DNA of 64,000 bases from CALCZU01 sp964396165. Lineage in GTDB: Bacteria > Bdellovibrionota > FAC87 > UBA2466. Position numbers and translations under genes: made by a program. Location: assembly GCA_964396165.1 (NCBI GenBank), contig CAYNEF010000009.1:20356-84355 (forward strand), in the 5' to 3' direction. Below, piece after piece: positions 34,930 to 43,382 of the stretch (position 1 is its first letter; each line of letters opens with the position of its first letter). The notes under the pieces were generated by a model. That model saw nothing but the letters and a program-made list of their open reading frames with translations, did not search any database and was not told where the DNA came from.

Positions 34930-35403
34930 ATGAGTCAAGTTCCGATGACGCTGAAGGGGAAGCTGAAGCTTGAAGAAGAAATCAAGCATTTGAAAACAGT
35001 AGTGCGCCCTCAAATTATAGAAGAGATTGCCGTTGCCCGTTCTCACGGGGATTTATCTGAAAATGCTGAATACGATGCCGCAAAAGAAAAACAGGCATTC
35101 TGTGAAGGCCGCATTAAAGAAATCGATGATAAACTTGCGCGCGCGCAGGTGATTGATCTTTCTACTGTTACCACGGATAAAGTTGTATTTGGTGCGACAG
35201 TTGAATTAGCAGATACCGAAACGGGCGAAAAGAAAAATTATTCCATCGTAGGTACAGACGAAGCCAATATTAAATTGGGTTTACTCTCTATTGATAGCCC
35301 GGTTGCGCGTCAGCTTGTCGGTAAAAAAGAAGGCGATGTCGTGACGATTCGAATTCCCAAAGGCGAAGTGGAATACGAAATCTTATCTGTTAAGTACGAA
35401 TAA
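34930..35403 (+). CDS. greA: Transcription elongation factor GreA
   Basis: A 157-residue cleavage factor that rescues backtracked RNA polymerase. The N-terminal coiled coil has the tip motif ARSHGDLSENAEYDAAKEKQ with the catalytic acidic residues, and the C-terminal FKBP-like domain ends GDVVTIRIPKGEVEYEILSVKY. It starts on the base after the carB TAG. Its stop abuts the stop of the convergent gene with no spacer, so no intrinsic terminator fits between them. Confidence 0.97.
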   Translation: MSQVPMTLKGKLKLEEEIKHLKTVVRPQIIEEIAVARSHGDLSENAEYDAAKEKQAFCEGRIKEIDDKLARAQVIDLSTVTTDKVVFGATVELADTETGEKKNYSIVGTDEANIKLGLLSIDSPVARQLVGKKEGDVVTIRIPKGEVEYEILSVKYE

Positions 35404-36054
35404 TTATTTTTTCCACTCACTCGAGAAAGCTGTTTTTCCTTCAGGAATTTGGGGATAGTTCTGCTTTGCTTTCTCGGCAAAAGGTTTAAGTTGGTTCGTT
35501 TGTTCTAAATGCTTCAGGAAATCAAAGGCCTGATCGCTCGGAAATCTGCTTTCTTGCGTATTCCCGCGATCGCGACGCGCGCGGTTCATATACAGCTCCG
35601 GATCTTTATGAAACTCCGGATCGGAAAATACTCGTTGCTCTAGGAAATCTAATATTTTTTCTCTGCCCTCTCTGGAAGGAGGGTAACGTAAATCGGGTGA
35701 TTTAAAATAGGCCCGGGCAGTTTTTCTCAATTCGGGGCTTTTTGCTTCAGCTTCCTCGATGGCTTTTGCTTCTTCTGCGGCTTTGCGTTCTTCCGCTTCT
35801 TTAACTTCTCTTTCTTTACGTTCTTTCTCCTCTCTGAGTTCCTTTTCTCTGGATGTTTTTATTGTATCAAGAATGTATTCGCGTACTCCATCACTTACCC
35901 TGGCAGCTTTAAGATCTGCATCCACAGCGGCTAGTATTTTTAACAGTTCAGGACAGGTCTCATCTGCGTAACTTCTTGGAGTATAAAGAGTAACAAACAT
36001 TAAAAGGCTGCAGGTGATGAGTTGAAGAAGAAGACTAAAATTTTTCTTAATCAT
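35404..36054 (-). CDS. Secreted protein with a charged coiled coil, unknown function
   Basis: A 216-residue protein with an N-terminal signal peptide ending near SYA-DETC. Residues about 65-105 form a highly charged Glu/Lys/Arg/Ala coiled coil (REKELREEKERKEREVKEAE). The remainder is helical and polar with no motif I recognise. It lies five codons downstream of the cytochrome-like lipoprotein gene on the same strand, so the two are probably one transcript. Confidence 0.7.
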   Translation of the reverse strand: MIKKNFSLLLQLITCSLLMFVTLYTPRSYADETCPELLKILAAVDADLKAARVSDGVREYILDTIKTSREKELREEKERKEREVKEAEERKAAEEAKAIEEAEAKSPELRKTARAYFKSPDLRYPPSREGREKILDFLEQRVFSDPEFHKDPELYMNRARRDRGNTQESRFPSDQAFDFLKHLEQTNQLKPFAEKAKQNYPQIPEGKTAFSSEWKK

Positions 36055-36063
36055 GATGCATCC

Positions 36064-36405
36064 TTAATTATTAGGTGCGCCGGCGTTGATCCAACTTGCG
36101 ATGGCTGCAAGTTGAGCGACTGATGGCACAGTTCCATCTTTGGGCATTCTACCAGAATTGATTGCAGTATAGAGGGGACTTGTTGCGGCACTTCCACTGA
36201 CCACTGCCTGCATGGTGCCGGCGTAACTCTCAAAACTATACCCACCTGAGGTGCCGTGGCAGCCGGTACAACCAGGAGTTAAAATATTTTGTGAAATCGA
36301 GCTGTAGGTTGCCGTGACCGCGACTGATTGGTCAATCGTGGAGCCGCTTTTAGAGCAAGAAGAAAGTAAGATTGCCGCAAGAAGTAAGATACAGGTCTTT
36401 GTCAT
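36064..36405 (-). CDS. Cytochrome c-like lipoprotein
   Basis: A 113-residue lipoprotein; lipobox LLSSC gives lipidated Cys17. A single haem-c attachment motif CTGCH is at residues 46-50 in the context ILTPGCTGCHG. The C-terminal GRMPKDGTVPSVAQLAAIASWINAGAP is typical of small cytochrome c domains, and its Met is a candidate axial ligand. Periplasmic or outer-membrane-anchored electron carrier is the likely role. Partner enzymes are not visible nearby. Confidence 0.82.
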   Translation of the reverse strand: MTKTCILLLAAILLSSCSKSGSTIDQSVAVTATYSSISQNILTPGCTGCHGTSGGYSFESYAGTMQAVVSGSAATSPLYTAINSGRMPKDGTVPSVAQLAAIASWINAGAPNN

Positions 36406-36486
36406 AAAAAGATTATCTTAGCCCGAGTCTACTTCGTCAAACCGGGCTTGTGTAATGGGAACTTAAGATTTAGTCTGCAACTACTT

Positions 36487-38568
36487 ATGAGTGACGTCCT
36501 CGGTAACTCGATTACATACATTAAAGGAGTGGGCCCAAAGCTTGCTCAAGTGCTGCACAAAAAGGGAATCGACACGCTTGAGGATGCACTTTATTTTGTG
36601 CCGCGTCTTTATGAAGACAGAAGGCGCATTATCCCTATCGCTTCGCTTCAGCCCAATACTACAGCCACAATTTCTGGAAAAGTTGTCAGCGCAAAAGAAG
36701 TGGGATTTACGCGTTACCAGAAACGTTTTGAAGTAACGCTAGCTGATGCGACAGGACGTACCGTTCTTACCTGGTTTAGAGCGTATCCTAGTCTGAAAGA
36801 AGAGTTCAAAGTGGGAACTTCCTTTCTCGTGAATGGAGAAGTGAAGTTGTACCGCGGGCTTTCGCAGATCACCCATCCAGATTACGAAAAAATTGAAGAG
36901 TTTGTAGACGGAAAACCAAAGGCTTCGATTAATTTTGGGCGCATTGTTCCTGTTTATAGCGAGACCGAAGGCTTGCACCAGAAAACAATTCGCAAAATCA
37001 TGGGGGAAGTTGTCCGTACTTCCGTAAAAGAATTGCATGACGTCTTACCGGAAGAAATGCGTGCACGTCTGGAACTTCCCACACTCAGACAAAGTTTTGT
37101 GGATCTCCATTTTCCAAAAACATTGCCGGAAGAAGGGCTTCCGTTAGATGCCCTGAAAAGAATCATCTTTGAAGAGTTCTTCGTATTGCAACTTGGCTTA
37201 GGCTTAAGAAAAAGAGAAACGCAAAAGAAAACGGCGCCTGCGTTAGTAAATAAAAACGGTGCTTTGGAAAAGTATATTGCAGGCCTTCCTTTTTCTCTTA
37301 CAGGAGATCAGAAAAAGGTAATCGAGCAGGTGAATCACGATATTGCTCGTCCGCTCATGATGACAAGACTTGTGCAAGGGGATGTGGGATCTGGAAAAAC
37401 AGCCGTGGCGTTTGCAGCTGTCTCTGTCACAGCAAGTTCTGGTTACCAAACTGCGATCATGGCACCCACGGAATTACTCGCCATTCAGCACGCAAAAAGT
37501 GCTGCGGCGTTATTGCCTGACTTAAAAGTTGCACTTCTTACGCATAGTACGGCTAAGGACAAAGAGCTTCACAAGACGATTCACTCAGGCGAAGTGAGTT
37601 TGGTGATTGGAACGCATGCTCTCTTTCAAGAAAACGTAAAGTTTAAAAAATTGGGTCTTGTGATTGTGGATGAACAGCACCGCTTTGGGGTAGAGCAACG
37701 CGCGGATTTACTTAAAAAGAGCGAGAAAGAAAATGCGCATCTTTTAATGATGACGGCCACTCCGATACCGAGAACTCTTGCGCTGACACTCTATGGAGAT
37801 TTGGACTTAAGTATCATCCGGGAAAAACCGCAAAACCGCAAAAAAGTGAATACGACGATTTTAAAAGATCGGGACTTGCCACGCGTTTATCAAAAGATCA
37901 ACGAGACTGTCGCAAGGGGCGAACAGGTTTATATAATTTATCCTTTGATTGAGGCGTCTGAAAAATTGGAATTAAAATCAGCGACTGAGATGTACGAGAA
38001 GCTTCGAAAAGAAATATTTCCTACGCTGAAACTTGCTTTGTTGCACGGTAGGATGAAGGGACAGGAAAAAGAAGACATCTTAAAGGCATTTAAGAACCGC
38101 GAATTTGATATTTTAGTTTCTACTACGGTAATTGAAGTAGGGATCGATGTTCCCAATTCGACGTTAATGGTGATTGAACACCCTGAACGTCTGGGGTTAT
38201 CGCAGTTGCACCAGTTAAGAGGACGGGTGGGTCGTGGAGACAAGCAAAGTACGTGTTTACTTGTGGTGGATAAATTCGTTTTACCTCGTTTAAGAGTAAT
38301 GGAAACATCGGATGATGGCTTTGTGATCGCGGAAGAAGATTTAAAATTCCGTGGGCCAGGAGAGTTTTTGGGTACAAGACAAAGCGGTCTTCCTGGTTTC
38401 AGGGTAGGGCATATCTTAAGGGATGCATCCTTATTGGAACTAGCGCGAAGTGAAGCGGAAGCAATTCTTTTGAAAGATCCCACACTGGATTTAAAAGAAA
38501 ATTCCGGCATTCGTAAAATGGTAGAAACCCGCTGGAAACAAAAAATTGAGAGACTTAGAGGAGGGTAA
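36487..38568 (+). CDS. recG: ATP-dependent DNA helicase RecG
   Basis: A 693-residue helicase that reverses stalled forks and branch-migrates Holliday junctions. An N-terminal helix-hairpin-like ITYIKGVGPKLAQVL is followed by the wedge OB domain, then Walker A QGDVGSGKTAVA, DEQH box VIVDEQHRFGV, MTATPIPRTL, VIEVGIDVPN and QLRGRVGRG motifs. Start ATG 36487 is preferred to 36448 because it places the family's N-terminus correctly, although no strong ribosome site is visible. The last bases overlap a 35-bp stem-loop. Confidence 0.95.
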   Translation: MSDVLGNSITYIKGVGPKLAQVLHKKGIDTLEDALYFVPRLYEDRRRIIPIASLQPNTTATISGKVVSAKEVGFTRYQKRFEVTLADATGRTVLTWFRAYPSLKEEFKVGTSFLVNGEVKLYRGLSQITHPDYEKIEEFVDGKPKASINFGRIVPVYSETEGLHQKTIRKIMGEVVRTSVKELHDVLPEEMRARLELPTLRQSFVDLHFPKTLPEEGLPLDALKRIIFEEFFVLQLGLGLRKRETQKKTAPALVNKNGALEKYIAGLPFSLTGDQKKVIEQVNHDIARPLMMTRLVQGDVGSGKTAVAFAAVSVTASSGYQTAIMAPTELLAIQHAKSAAALLPDLKVALLTHSTAKDKELHKTIHSGEVSLVIGTHALFQENVKFKKLGLVIVDEQHRFGVEQRADLLKKSEKENAHLLMMTATPIPRTLALTLYGDLDLSIIREKPQNRKKVNTTILKDRDLPRVYQKINETVARGEQVYIIYPLIEASEKLELKSATEMYEKLRKEIFPTLKLALLHGRMKGQEKEDILKAFKNREFDILVSTTVIEVGIDVPNSTLMVIEHPERLGLSQLHQLRGRVGRGDKQSTCLLVVDKFVLPRLRVMETSDDGFVIAEEDLKFRGPGEFLGTRQSGLPGFRVGHILRDASLLELARSEAEAILLKDPTLDLKENSGIRKMVETRWKQKIERLRGG

Positions 38569-38655
38569 TTAATTAGCATATTGTGGAAGAGGGGGTAAGC
38601 GCTCCAACCCCGAAGTCGCGTTACCCCCTCTTCCACAATATGCTAATTAATTACC
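38564..38655 (-). repeat. Family-2 hairpin: 35-bp perfect stem with conserved loop, copy 1
   Basis: Bases 38564-38598 are the exact reverse complement of 38621-38655 (35 of 35), enclosing a 22-base loop. The left arm contains the recG stop codon. Read on the minus strand, the loop contains GCGACT, GGGGTT and GGAGC in the same order as the loop of the hairpin at 55100. The stem sequences of the two are unrelated. No T tract follows in either direction, so it is not a standard terminator. Confidence 0.85.
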
Positions 38656-38688
38656 GACAATCTAAGTATTGGGTTATTTGAGGAGTGG

Positions 38689-39456
38689 ATGATGGAACTA
38701 GGACTTAAAGGAAAAGTGGCGTTTGTACTGGGGGGAACTTCTGGGATTGGTTTTGCGATTGCCGAAGAACTTGTGAAAGAAGGGGCTGACGTCATTATTG
38801 CCAGCCGTGACTTTAATCATGTCGATAAGGCTGTAAAGTATTTGAAGCGGATTAATCCCACTTCCAAAGTGATGGGAAAGCAGATTGATTTACTCGATAG
38901 TAAAAAAATTCAGAAGACCTTAAGTGAAACTCTTAAACAAACGGGTATTGATATCTTGATTAATAATGTGGGCGGCCCTGCCAGTGGTCTCACTCCTGAT
39001 ATTTCGATGGAAGATTGGGATAGGGGATACCAAAGTTTGCTTCGTTCGGTACTTTTAACGACTAAAGCAGTTCTTCCCGGGATGAAAAAGAAGAAATGGG
39101 GTCGCATTCTGACTGTTACCTCAACTGCCGCGCGAGAAATTATTCCCAAACTTCCCGTAAGCGCCACTTTTCGTGCGGGGCTATCTGCATATGCCAAAGT
39201 ACTTGCTAAAGACATCGGACGTGACGGGATTCTCGTAAACAATTTATTGCCCGGTCCAACGAATACGACACGGTTATCAGAGCTAAAAAAGAAAAGCCCG
39301 GCTTTTTTTAACTCCATGGCAGCTGAAACAGCGCTTGGCCGAATTGCTGAGCCGGAAGAAATTGCACGCGTTGCTGTTTTTCTCTGCTCCCAAGCAAATT
39401 CCTACATCACAGGCACAGACGTGCTCGCTGACGGCGGTTACACCAAAGCTCTTTAA
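38689..39456 (+). CDS. Short-chain dehydrogenase/reductase lacking the usual Tyr-Lys pair
   Basis: A 255-residue Rossmann-fold protein. The cofactor motif GGTSGIG is at residues 15-21 and INNVGG near 91-96. GWGRILTVTST supplies Ser145. Where classical SDRs have YxxxK this one has SATFR (Ser158...Arg162), resembling an atypical SDR branch with Ser/Asn and Arg at these places. The C-terminal TGTDVLADGGYT is standard. It is preceded by GGAG and could start at ATG 38689 or 38692. Substrate is unknown; loss of Tyr/Lys makes ordinary ketoreductase chemistry doubtful. Confidence 0.85.
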   Translation: MMELGLKGKVAFVLGGTSGIGFAIAEELVKEGADVIIASRDFNHVDKAVKYLKRINPTSKVMGKQIDLLDSKKIQKTLSETLKQTGIDILINNVGGPASGLTPDISMEDWDRGYQSLLRSVLLTTKAVLPGMKKKKWGRILTVTSTAAREIIPKLPVSATFRAGLSAYAKVLAKDIGRDGILVNNLLPGPTNTTRLSELKKKSPAFFNSMAAETALGRIAEPEEIARVAVFLCSQANSYITGTDVLADGGYTKAL

Positions 39457-39538
39457 GGAATAGACACCTTAACATTTGTTGCAACTTCTGTGGCGTGACT
39501 CTTACTGCTAATGGAGATTGGTTGTATGATTAATTTAT

Positions 39539-40369
39539 ATGAAAAAACTATTCTTGGTTTTTCTACTCCCTGTGATGGTTATTGCTTATTCCGAAGGCGA
39601 GTTCTACAAGTCTCACCCCTTTAGAGGGAATACGCTCCCCCAGGAGCTGTTACTGGATGCAAGTACTCCACAAGTATTTCTCTATAATGGAAAAGGCGTA
39701 TGGGATACAGGCTACGAACACCTGAAAATGTTCTTAAGCGAACACAATGTCTCCTACAAAACTGTTTATGCAAAAGATTTAATCGACGGTAAACTCCAAA
39801 GCAATTTGCCAAATACACTTATCATGCCGGGTGGTCAGTCGTGGGAGTATTTGGCGGAGCTTGGCGATCAAGGCGCTGCCAACATCAAGAATTTTGTAAG
39901 AAGCGGGGGCGGGTATATCGGTATTTGTGCAGGGGCTTTTTACGCGACGTCTAACCGAGAAGGTGGGCAGACGACTGGCTCGTACGGAATTGGATTGCTA
40001 GAGGGAACCGCCTATGACGGAACTTCTCTTCACACGACACCCTTTATAGAAGGGATGATGGACATTCCGTTGATGCCGGTGTCATTGAATGCCGGCTTTC
40101 AATCGATGAATCGTATTGTGATGTTTGGTGGACCTTCATTTAAGTACAGCGAAAAGGAAAGTACCGATAAGAAATTGGAAGTACTGGCAAGATTTCAGGT
40201 CGTAGGTGATCCCTCGATGGTTTTATTTCAATATGGCAAGGGCAAAGTGTATTTGTCTGGACCACACTTGGAAATTGAAGAAGATCGCACGGATTGGGGA
40301 CAGGCTTTCTATGATCCTGAATCCGATTGGCCACTTTTAGAGCGTGTTTTAAAAACCGTAAGTAACTAA
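39539..40369 (+). CDS. Exported BPL_N / glutamine-amidotransferase-like protein
   Basis: A 276-residue protein with a signal peptide (MKKLFLVFLLPVMVIAYS). The fold is that of the biotin-protein-ligase N-terminal (BPL_N) family: VFLYNGKGVWDTG, LIMPGGQSWEYLAEL, nucleophile-elbow Cys130 in GGYIGICAGAFYA, and a His in YLSGPHLEIEED. This family is related to class-I amidotransferases, but substrate and reaction are unknown. The end overlaps the convergent symporter gene by four bases. Confidence 0.82.
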   Translation: MKKLFLVFLLPVMVIAYSEGEFYKSHPFRGNTLPQELLLDASTPQVFLYNGKGVWDTGYEHLKMFLSEHNVSYKTVYAKDLIDGKLQSNLPNTLIMPGGQSWEYLAELGDQGAANIKNFVRSGGGYIGICAGAFYATSNREGGQTTGSYGIGLLEGTAYDGTSLHTTPFIEGMMDIPLMPVSLNAGFQSMNRIVMFGGPSFKYSEKESTDKKLEVLARFQVVGDPSMVLFQYGKGKVYLSGPHLEIEEDRTDWGQAFYDPESDWPLLERVLKTVSN

Positions 40370-41619
40370 CTTTTCTTTTCGTGTGAGACAAGAGCCGCGA
40401 TTACCAAATCGCCACTGACATTCAATGTCGTTCTACACATATCTAAAAACCTATCTACACCGAGAATCAATCCCATCCCTTCAGCTGGCACGCCAACCGA
40501 TTGCATTAAGATCATAATCAAAGGCAGTGAGCCTCCAGGTACGCCTGCAGTTCCCACGCCTGCTAAAATAGACATTAATACAACTTGTACTTGCTGGCCG
40601 AGTCCCAGTTGCACACCATAAACTTGCGCGAGGAACAAAACAGTAATGCCTTCAAAAAGCGCCGTACCGTTTTGATTTGCCGTTGCTCCGACTGTTAAAA
40701 CAAAGCGCGACACTTTAGGCGGCAGTTTCAATTCTTTTTCTGCGCATTCTAATGAGCGAGGCAAAGTGGCGTTGGAAGAAGCTGTAGAAAAGGCGTAGAG
40801 GTAAACTTCCTTACAACTTCGAAAAAACTGCATGGGCGCGTAGTTAGTAAATGCTTTTAAAAGAAACGAGTACACAACAAATTGCTGGATGAGTAACCCT
40901 ACTACCACCACTGCTACATAAAAGATAAGAGATGCGAATATCGTGTAACCGAATTTAAAAGCAGTATTGAATACGATGACAAATACGGCAAAAGGGGCAA
41001 GCTTCATGGCTATTTCAACTACTTTCATCGAGGCTGCAAGAATTTGCTCGAGAACTTTTATCAAAGCATTCTCGTCGTGTTCCTCGGAAGCGTAGACGAG
41101 CCCTATTCCAAACAGCAATGCAAAGAACATGAACGCGAGCATTTCACCGTCGAGAGCGCGAAGTGCGCTGTCTAATGGATTTTTTGTTATCAGTTCTACA
41201 ATAGACTGAGAAGCAGGCTTTGCTTGAGAAGCATTGCCTTGAACTTTTTCCAAAGCTTTTGTTTGTTCGGTAATAATATTGCGATCTATTTGAAAGCCGA
41301 CACCTGGTTTTAAAACGTTTACTAATGTGATTCCGATGATGACAGACGCGCTACTTGCTAAAATTGTATAAAATAATGTCTTGCCCGCTACCTTACCTAA
41401 ACCCCTCCCTTTGCCGAGCTCATATACGCCTAAAACAAGTGCAGAAAATACTAGCGGCACCACCATCATAAAGATCATTCGTAAAAAGATCTGTCCGATG
41501 GGTTGCAGCATGTGCGTATTAAAATCGACTAGCCATATCAAATCTGCGTGCGGGTGAAAAACCGTTCCCAGAGCGGCTCCCAGAGTTAATGCGATTAGTA
41601 ATTTTGTATGGACTTTCAT
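40366..41619 (-). CDS. Dicarboxylate/amino acid:cation symporter (DAACS family)
   Basis: A 417-residue inner-membrane transporter with about eight hydrophobic segments and two re-entrant loops. Motifs are the serine-rich hairpin STASSNATLPRSLECAEK, the TM7 motif ANQNGTALFEG (family NMDGT), the second hairpin VGTAGVPGGSLPL, and the TM8 substrate motif DRFLDMCRTTLNVSGD. The Asp and Asn in TM8 are ligand contacts in GltPh and its relatives. It imports glutamate, aspartate or C4-dicarboxylates with H+ or Na+; which one is unresolved. Confidence 0.93.
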   Translation of the reverse strand: MKVHTKLLIALTLGAALGTVFHPHADLIWLVDFNTHMLQPIGQIFLRMIFMMVVPLVFSALVLGVYELGKGRGLGKVAGKTLFYTILASSASVIIGITLVNVLKPGVGFQIDRNIITEQTKALEKVQGNASQAKPASQSIVELITKNPLDSALRALDGEMLAFMFFALLFGIGLVYASEEHDENALIKVLEQILAASMKVVEIAMKLAPFAVFVIVFNTAFKFGYTIFASLIFYVAVVVVGLLIQQFVVYSFLLKAFTNYAPMQFFRSCKEVYLYAFSTASSNATLPRSLECAEKELKLPPKVSRFVLTVGATANQNGTALFEGITVLFLAQVYGVQLGLGQQVQVVLMSILAGVGTAGVPGGSLPLIMILMQSVGVPAEGMGLILGVDRFLDMCRTTLNVSGDLVIAALVSHEKKS

Positions 41620-41926
41620 TTCATCTCCTAATGCAACCCAACATTTATATAAGGGCTACCAGAAAAAAAAGTGACATCAAGTTTAATGTTGCACAGTTTC
41701 AAAATTAAAATGCGCGTCGCAGAAAAATGATTGGATGAGTGCACCATTTTTCAGATCCTATGATGCGGTGTGGATTACTCTAATGAATTAAATACTTAAC
41801 ATTCCGCCATAAGTTCGGTAATCTTTTATTAATTCGTTCTTAGTTTTAAAAAGTAGTTGAGTAAACATTAACAAACCGTCACCTACACTAGATGTATCGT
41901 AGGTGAATTAACGTAAGTGAGGAAAC
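41620..41926. other. Divergent promoter region between the symporter and porin-like genes
   Basis: An AT-rich 307-base stretch with no gene. It must hold the promoters of both flanking genes. The only structure I see is the short inverted repeat at 41879-41906 in the porin leader. Confidence 0.6.
41879..41906 (+). promoter_or_regulatory. Inverted repeat in the leader of the porin-like gene
   Basis: TCACCTAC pairs perfectly with GTAGGTGA around a 12-base spacer, ending 20 bases before the ATG. It could be an operator for a dimeric regulator or an mRNA 5' stem-loop that stabilises an abundant porin message. The ribosome site (GTGAGG) lies just downstream and stays free. Confidence 0.5.
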
Positions 41927-42985
41927 ATGAAAAACAATAATCCAAGTGGGTTACTGAAAAGTGTAGGCTTGTTTGTGGCGGCAATCGCTTTTTGCGCTGC
42001 TCAAACAAATACAATGGCGGGTGTCGGCGGATTCGTTGATGCTCAAATCTCTGGCGGTACAAATGCTACTGCTGGAACAACTGCATCCAATACGATTGGT
42101 TTTGGAGTAGCTGATGGTGCTGTTTATTTGTCCAAGGAATTGGGCAAAGGTAAGGTCATGGTAGATCTTCCATTCAAAATGAACACATTAGGAGCTACAT
42201 CTTTAGGTCTAGCTGCTGCTGCTAAAGCTCAAGCCTATGTCAATTTCGGTTACGATTTTGGCATGGATTGGACACTAGGTCGTTTCGACAGTCCATTTGC
42301 TAATGAATCAAATGACTCTGTTGATTTGGCATATGCATTCCAATCTGGATTGTATGCATACGTTCCACACATCCACCAAGGGTTGATGTTGAATTATGCA
42401 AACAGTGGCTTCGCTGTTAAAGCGCTCGTATCTAATAGTGCTGGTGCTGCAACTCGTGAAACTGCTGAAGGCGCTGGTTCTTATGCAGACAATTACGAAT
42501 ACGGCGTATTAGCAAAATACACACACGAATCCTTCTGGGTTGGTGCAGGTTACTACATGCACAAGCCAGCTGGTGGTGACAACACAGGTTCTCTCATCGA
42601 TGTAAACTTAGGAACAAAGATGAACGATCTGTCTTTAGCACTTGATGTGATTTCCACAAAAGCTGCTGCAGCAGGTATCGATAGCGGTTTTGCTGTAGCT
42701 GCAAACGTTTGGTACGCAGTTAACAAAACTTGGGGAGTTGGATTACGCCCTGAATACGCCAGCAAAGCGCTTGGATACATGGCAACAACTACAACTGGCG
42801 CAAACTACAGCCAGTTCCAAGTAACTGCCGGTTCCACATGTGCACTTACGGATGATCTTAAAGTACGTATGAACTACGTATTTGCATCTTCCAAAGCAAA
42901 TGGTGGCACAGGAACAACATGGACAGAAGCTGCCACAAGCACTTCTTCTCATGGTGGTGTTCTTTCCGCTGTGTACAAGTTCTAA
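41927..42985 (+). CDS. Outer-membrane porin-like beta-barrel protein
   Basis: A 352-residue protein with a signal peptide ending near TMA (about residue 31). The mature chain is rich in Ala, Gly and Thr with alternating aromatic strands (YVNFGYDFGMDWTLGRFDSPF, YGVLAKYTHESFWVGAGYYM). It ends in a strand closing with YKF, the C-terminal Phe recognised by the BAM complex. It begins GGFVDAQISGG, like porins with a first strand after the signal. A strong terminator follows. Probably a general diffusion channel; specificity is unknown. Confidence 0.82.
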   Translation: MKNNNPSGLLKSVGLFVAAIAFCAAQTNTMAGVGGFVDAQISGGTNATAGTTASNTIGFGVADGAVYLSKELGKGKVMVDLPFKMNTLGATSLGLAAAAKAQAYVNFGYDFGMDWTLGRFDSPFANESNDSVDLAYAFQSGLYAYVPHIHQGLMLNYANSGFAVKALVSNSAGAATRETAEGAGSYADNYEYGVLAKYTHESFWVGAGYYMHKPAGGDNTGSLIDVNLGTKMNDLSLALDVISTKAAAAGIDSGFAVAANVWYAVNKTWGVGLRPEYASKALGYMATTTTGANYSQFQVTAGSTCALTDDLKVRMNYVFASSKANGGTGTTWTEAATSTSSHGGVLSAVYKF

Positions 42986-43005
42986 TTTAGTAATCGTTTA
43001 ATAAG

Positions 43006-43041
43006 AAGGCGATCTGGGAAACCAGATCGCCTTTTTTATTT
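43006..43041 (+). terminator. Rho-independent terminator of the porin-like gene
   Basis: A 12-bp perfect stem AAGGCGATCTGG/CCAGATCGCCTT with a GAAA tetraloop, followed by TTTTTATTTT. It starts 20 bases after the stop codon. Confidence 0.95.
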
Positions 43042-43192
43042 TGCCCTCTCGTTTATCTCATCCATTTTCCGCTCTTGGGGCACAACCTACGACAAAACAT
43101 TCTATCGTGGCCAGAGCGTCCTACTAGGGTGCTTTCTACACAAGCATAGATTCTGTAAATTGCTTTGATAATAGGAGTTCCGAATAGCAAAA

Positions 43193-43267
43193 ACGGGTGG
43201 CACATGCATTTCTAGTGATGGCGCGCCAAGAGCGACAGCACTAGAAATGCGTGTGACAGGACCCGTG
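43193..43267 (+). repeat. Family-1 75-nt hairpin element, copy 3
   Basis: Begins ACGGGTGGC, has apical core GATGGCGCGCCAAGAGCG and ends GTGACAGGACCCGTG. The central arms GCATTTCTAGTG and CACTAGAAATGC pair perfectly, differing from copy 2 by one covarying pair. It is preceded by GCAAAA. It stands alone (no head-to-head partner) between the porin terminator and the HD-GYP gene, about 115 bases before the latter's start. Confidence 0.9.
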
Positions 43268-43382
43268 TTTCTCGCTCATACACTAATTACGCGCAGCAGT
43301 ATAACGCGATACTCCATTGTGAAAAAACAATCATTTTTTATTCTAGTAAATATGCCGATAAGCCTTAGAGGTAATACGGCCC

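Larger units (their letters stand above)
42986..43382. other. Intergenic region between porin-like gene and HD-GYP gene
   Basis: No gene is seen. It holds a strong terminator (43006-43041), one 75-nt repeat element (43193-43267) and the promoter/leader of the HD-GYP gene. An octamer GCCGATAA at 43354-43361 resembles a sigma-28 -10 box but lacks a convincing -35. Confidence 0.8.

Noticed and set aside
38564..38655. Interpretation of the 35-bp hairpin as the recG terminator
   Set aside because: No T tract on either side, stem far longer than intrinsic terminators, and the loop is conserved with another hairpin located inside an operon.
43354..43361. GCCGATAA, a perfect sigma-28 -10 octamer upstream of the HD-GYP gene
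   Set aside because: No TAAA-like -35 at 15 bases upstream (TTTT instead) and only 21 bases to the ATG, leaving the ribosome site almost at the start of the transcript. Kept only as a weak possibility.
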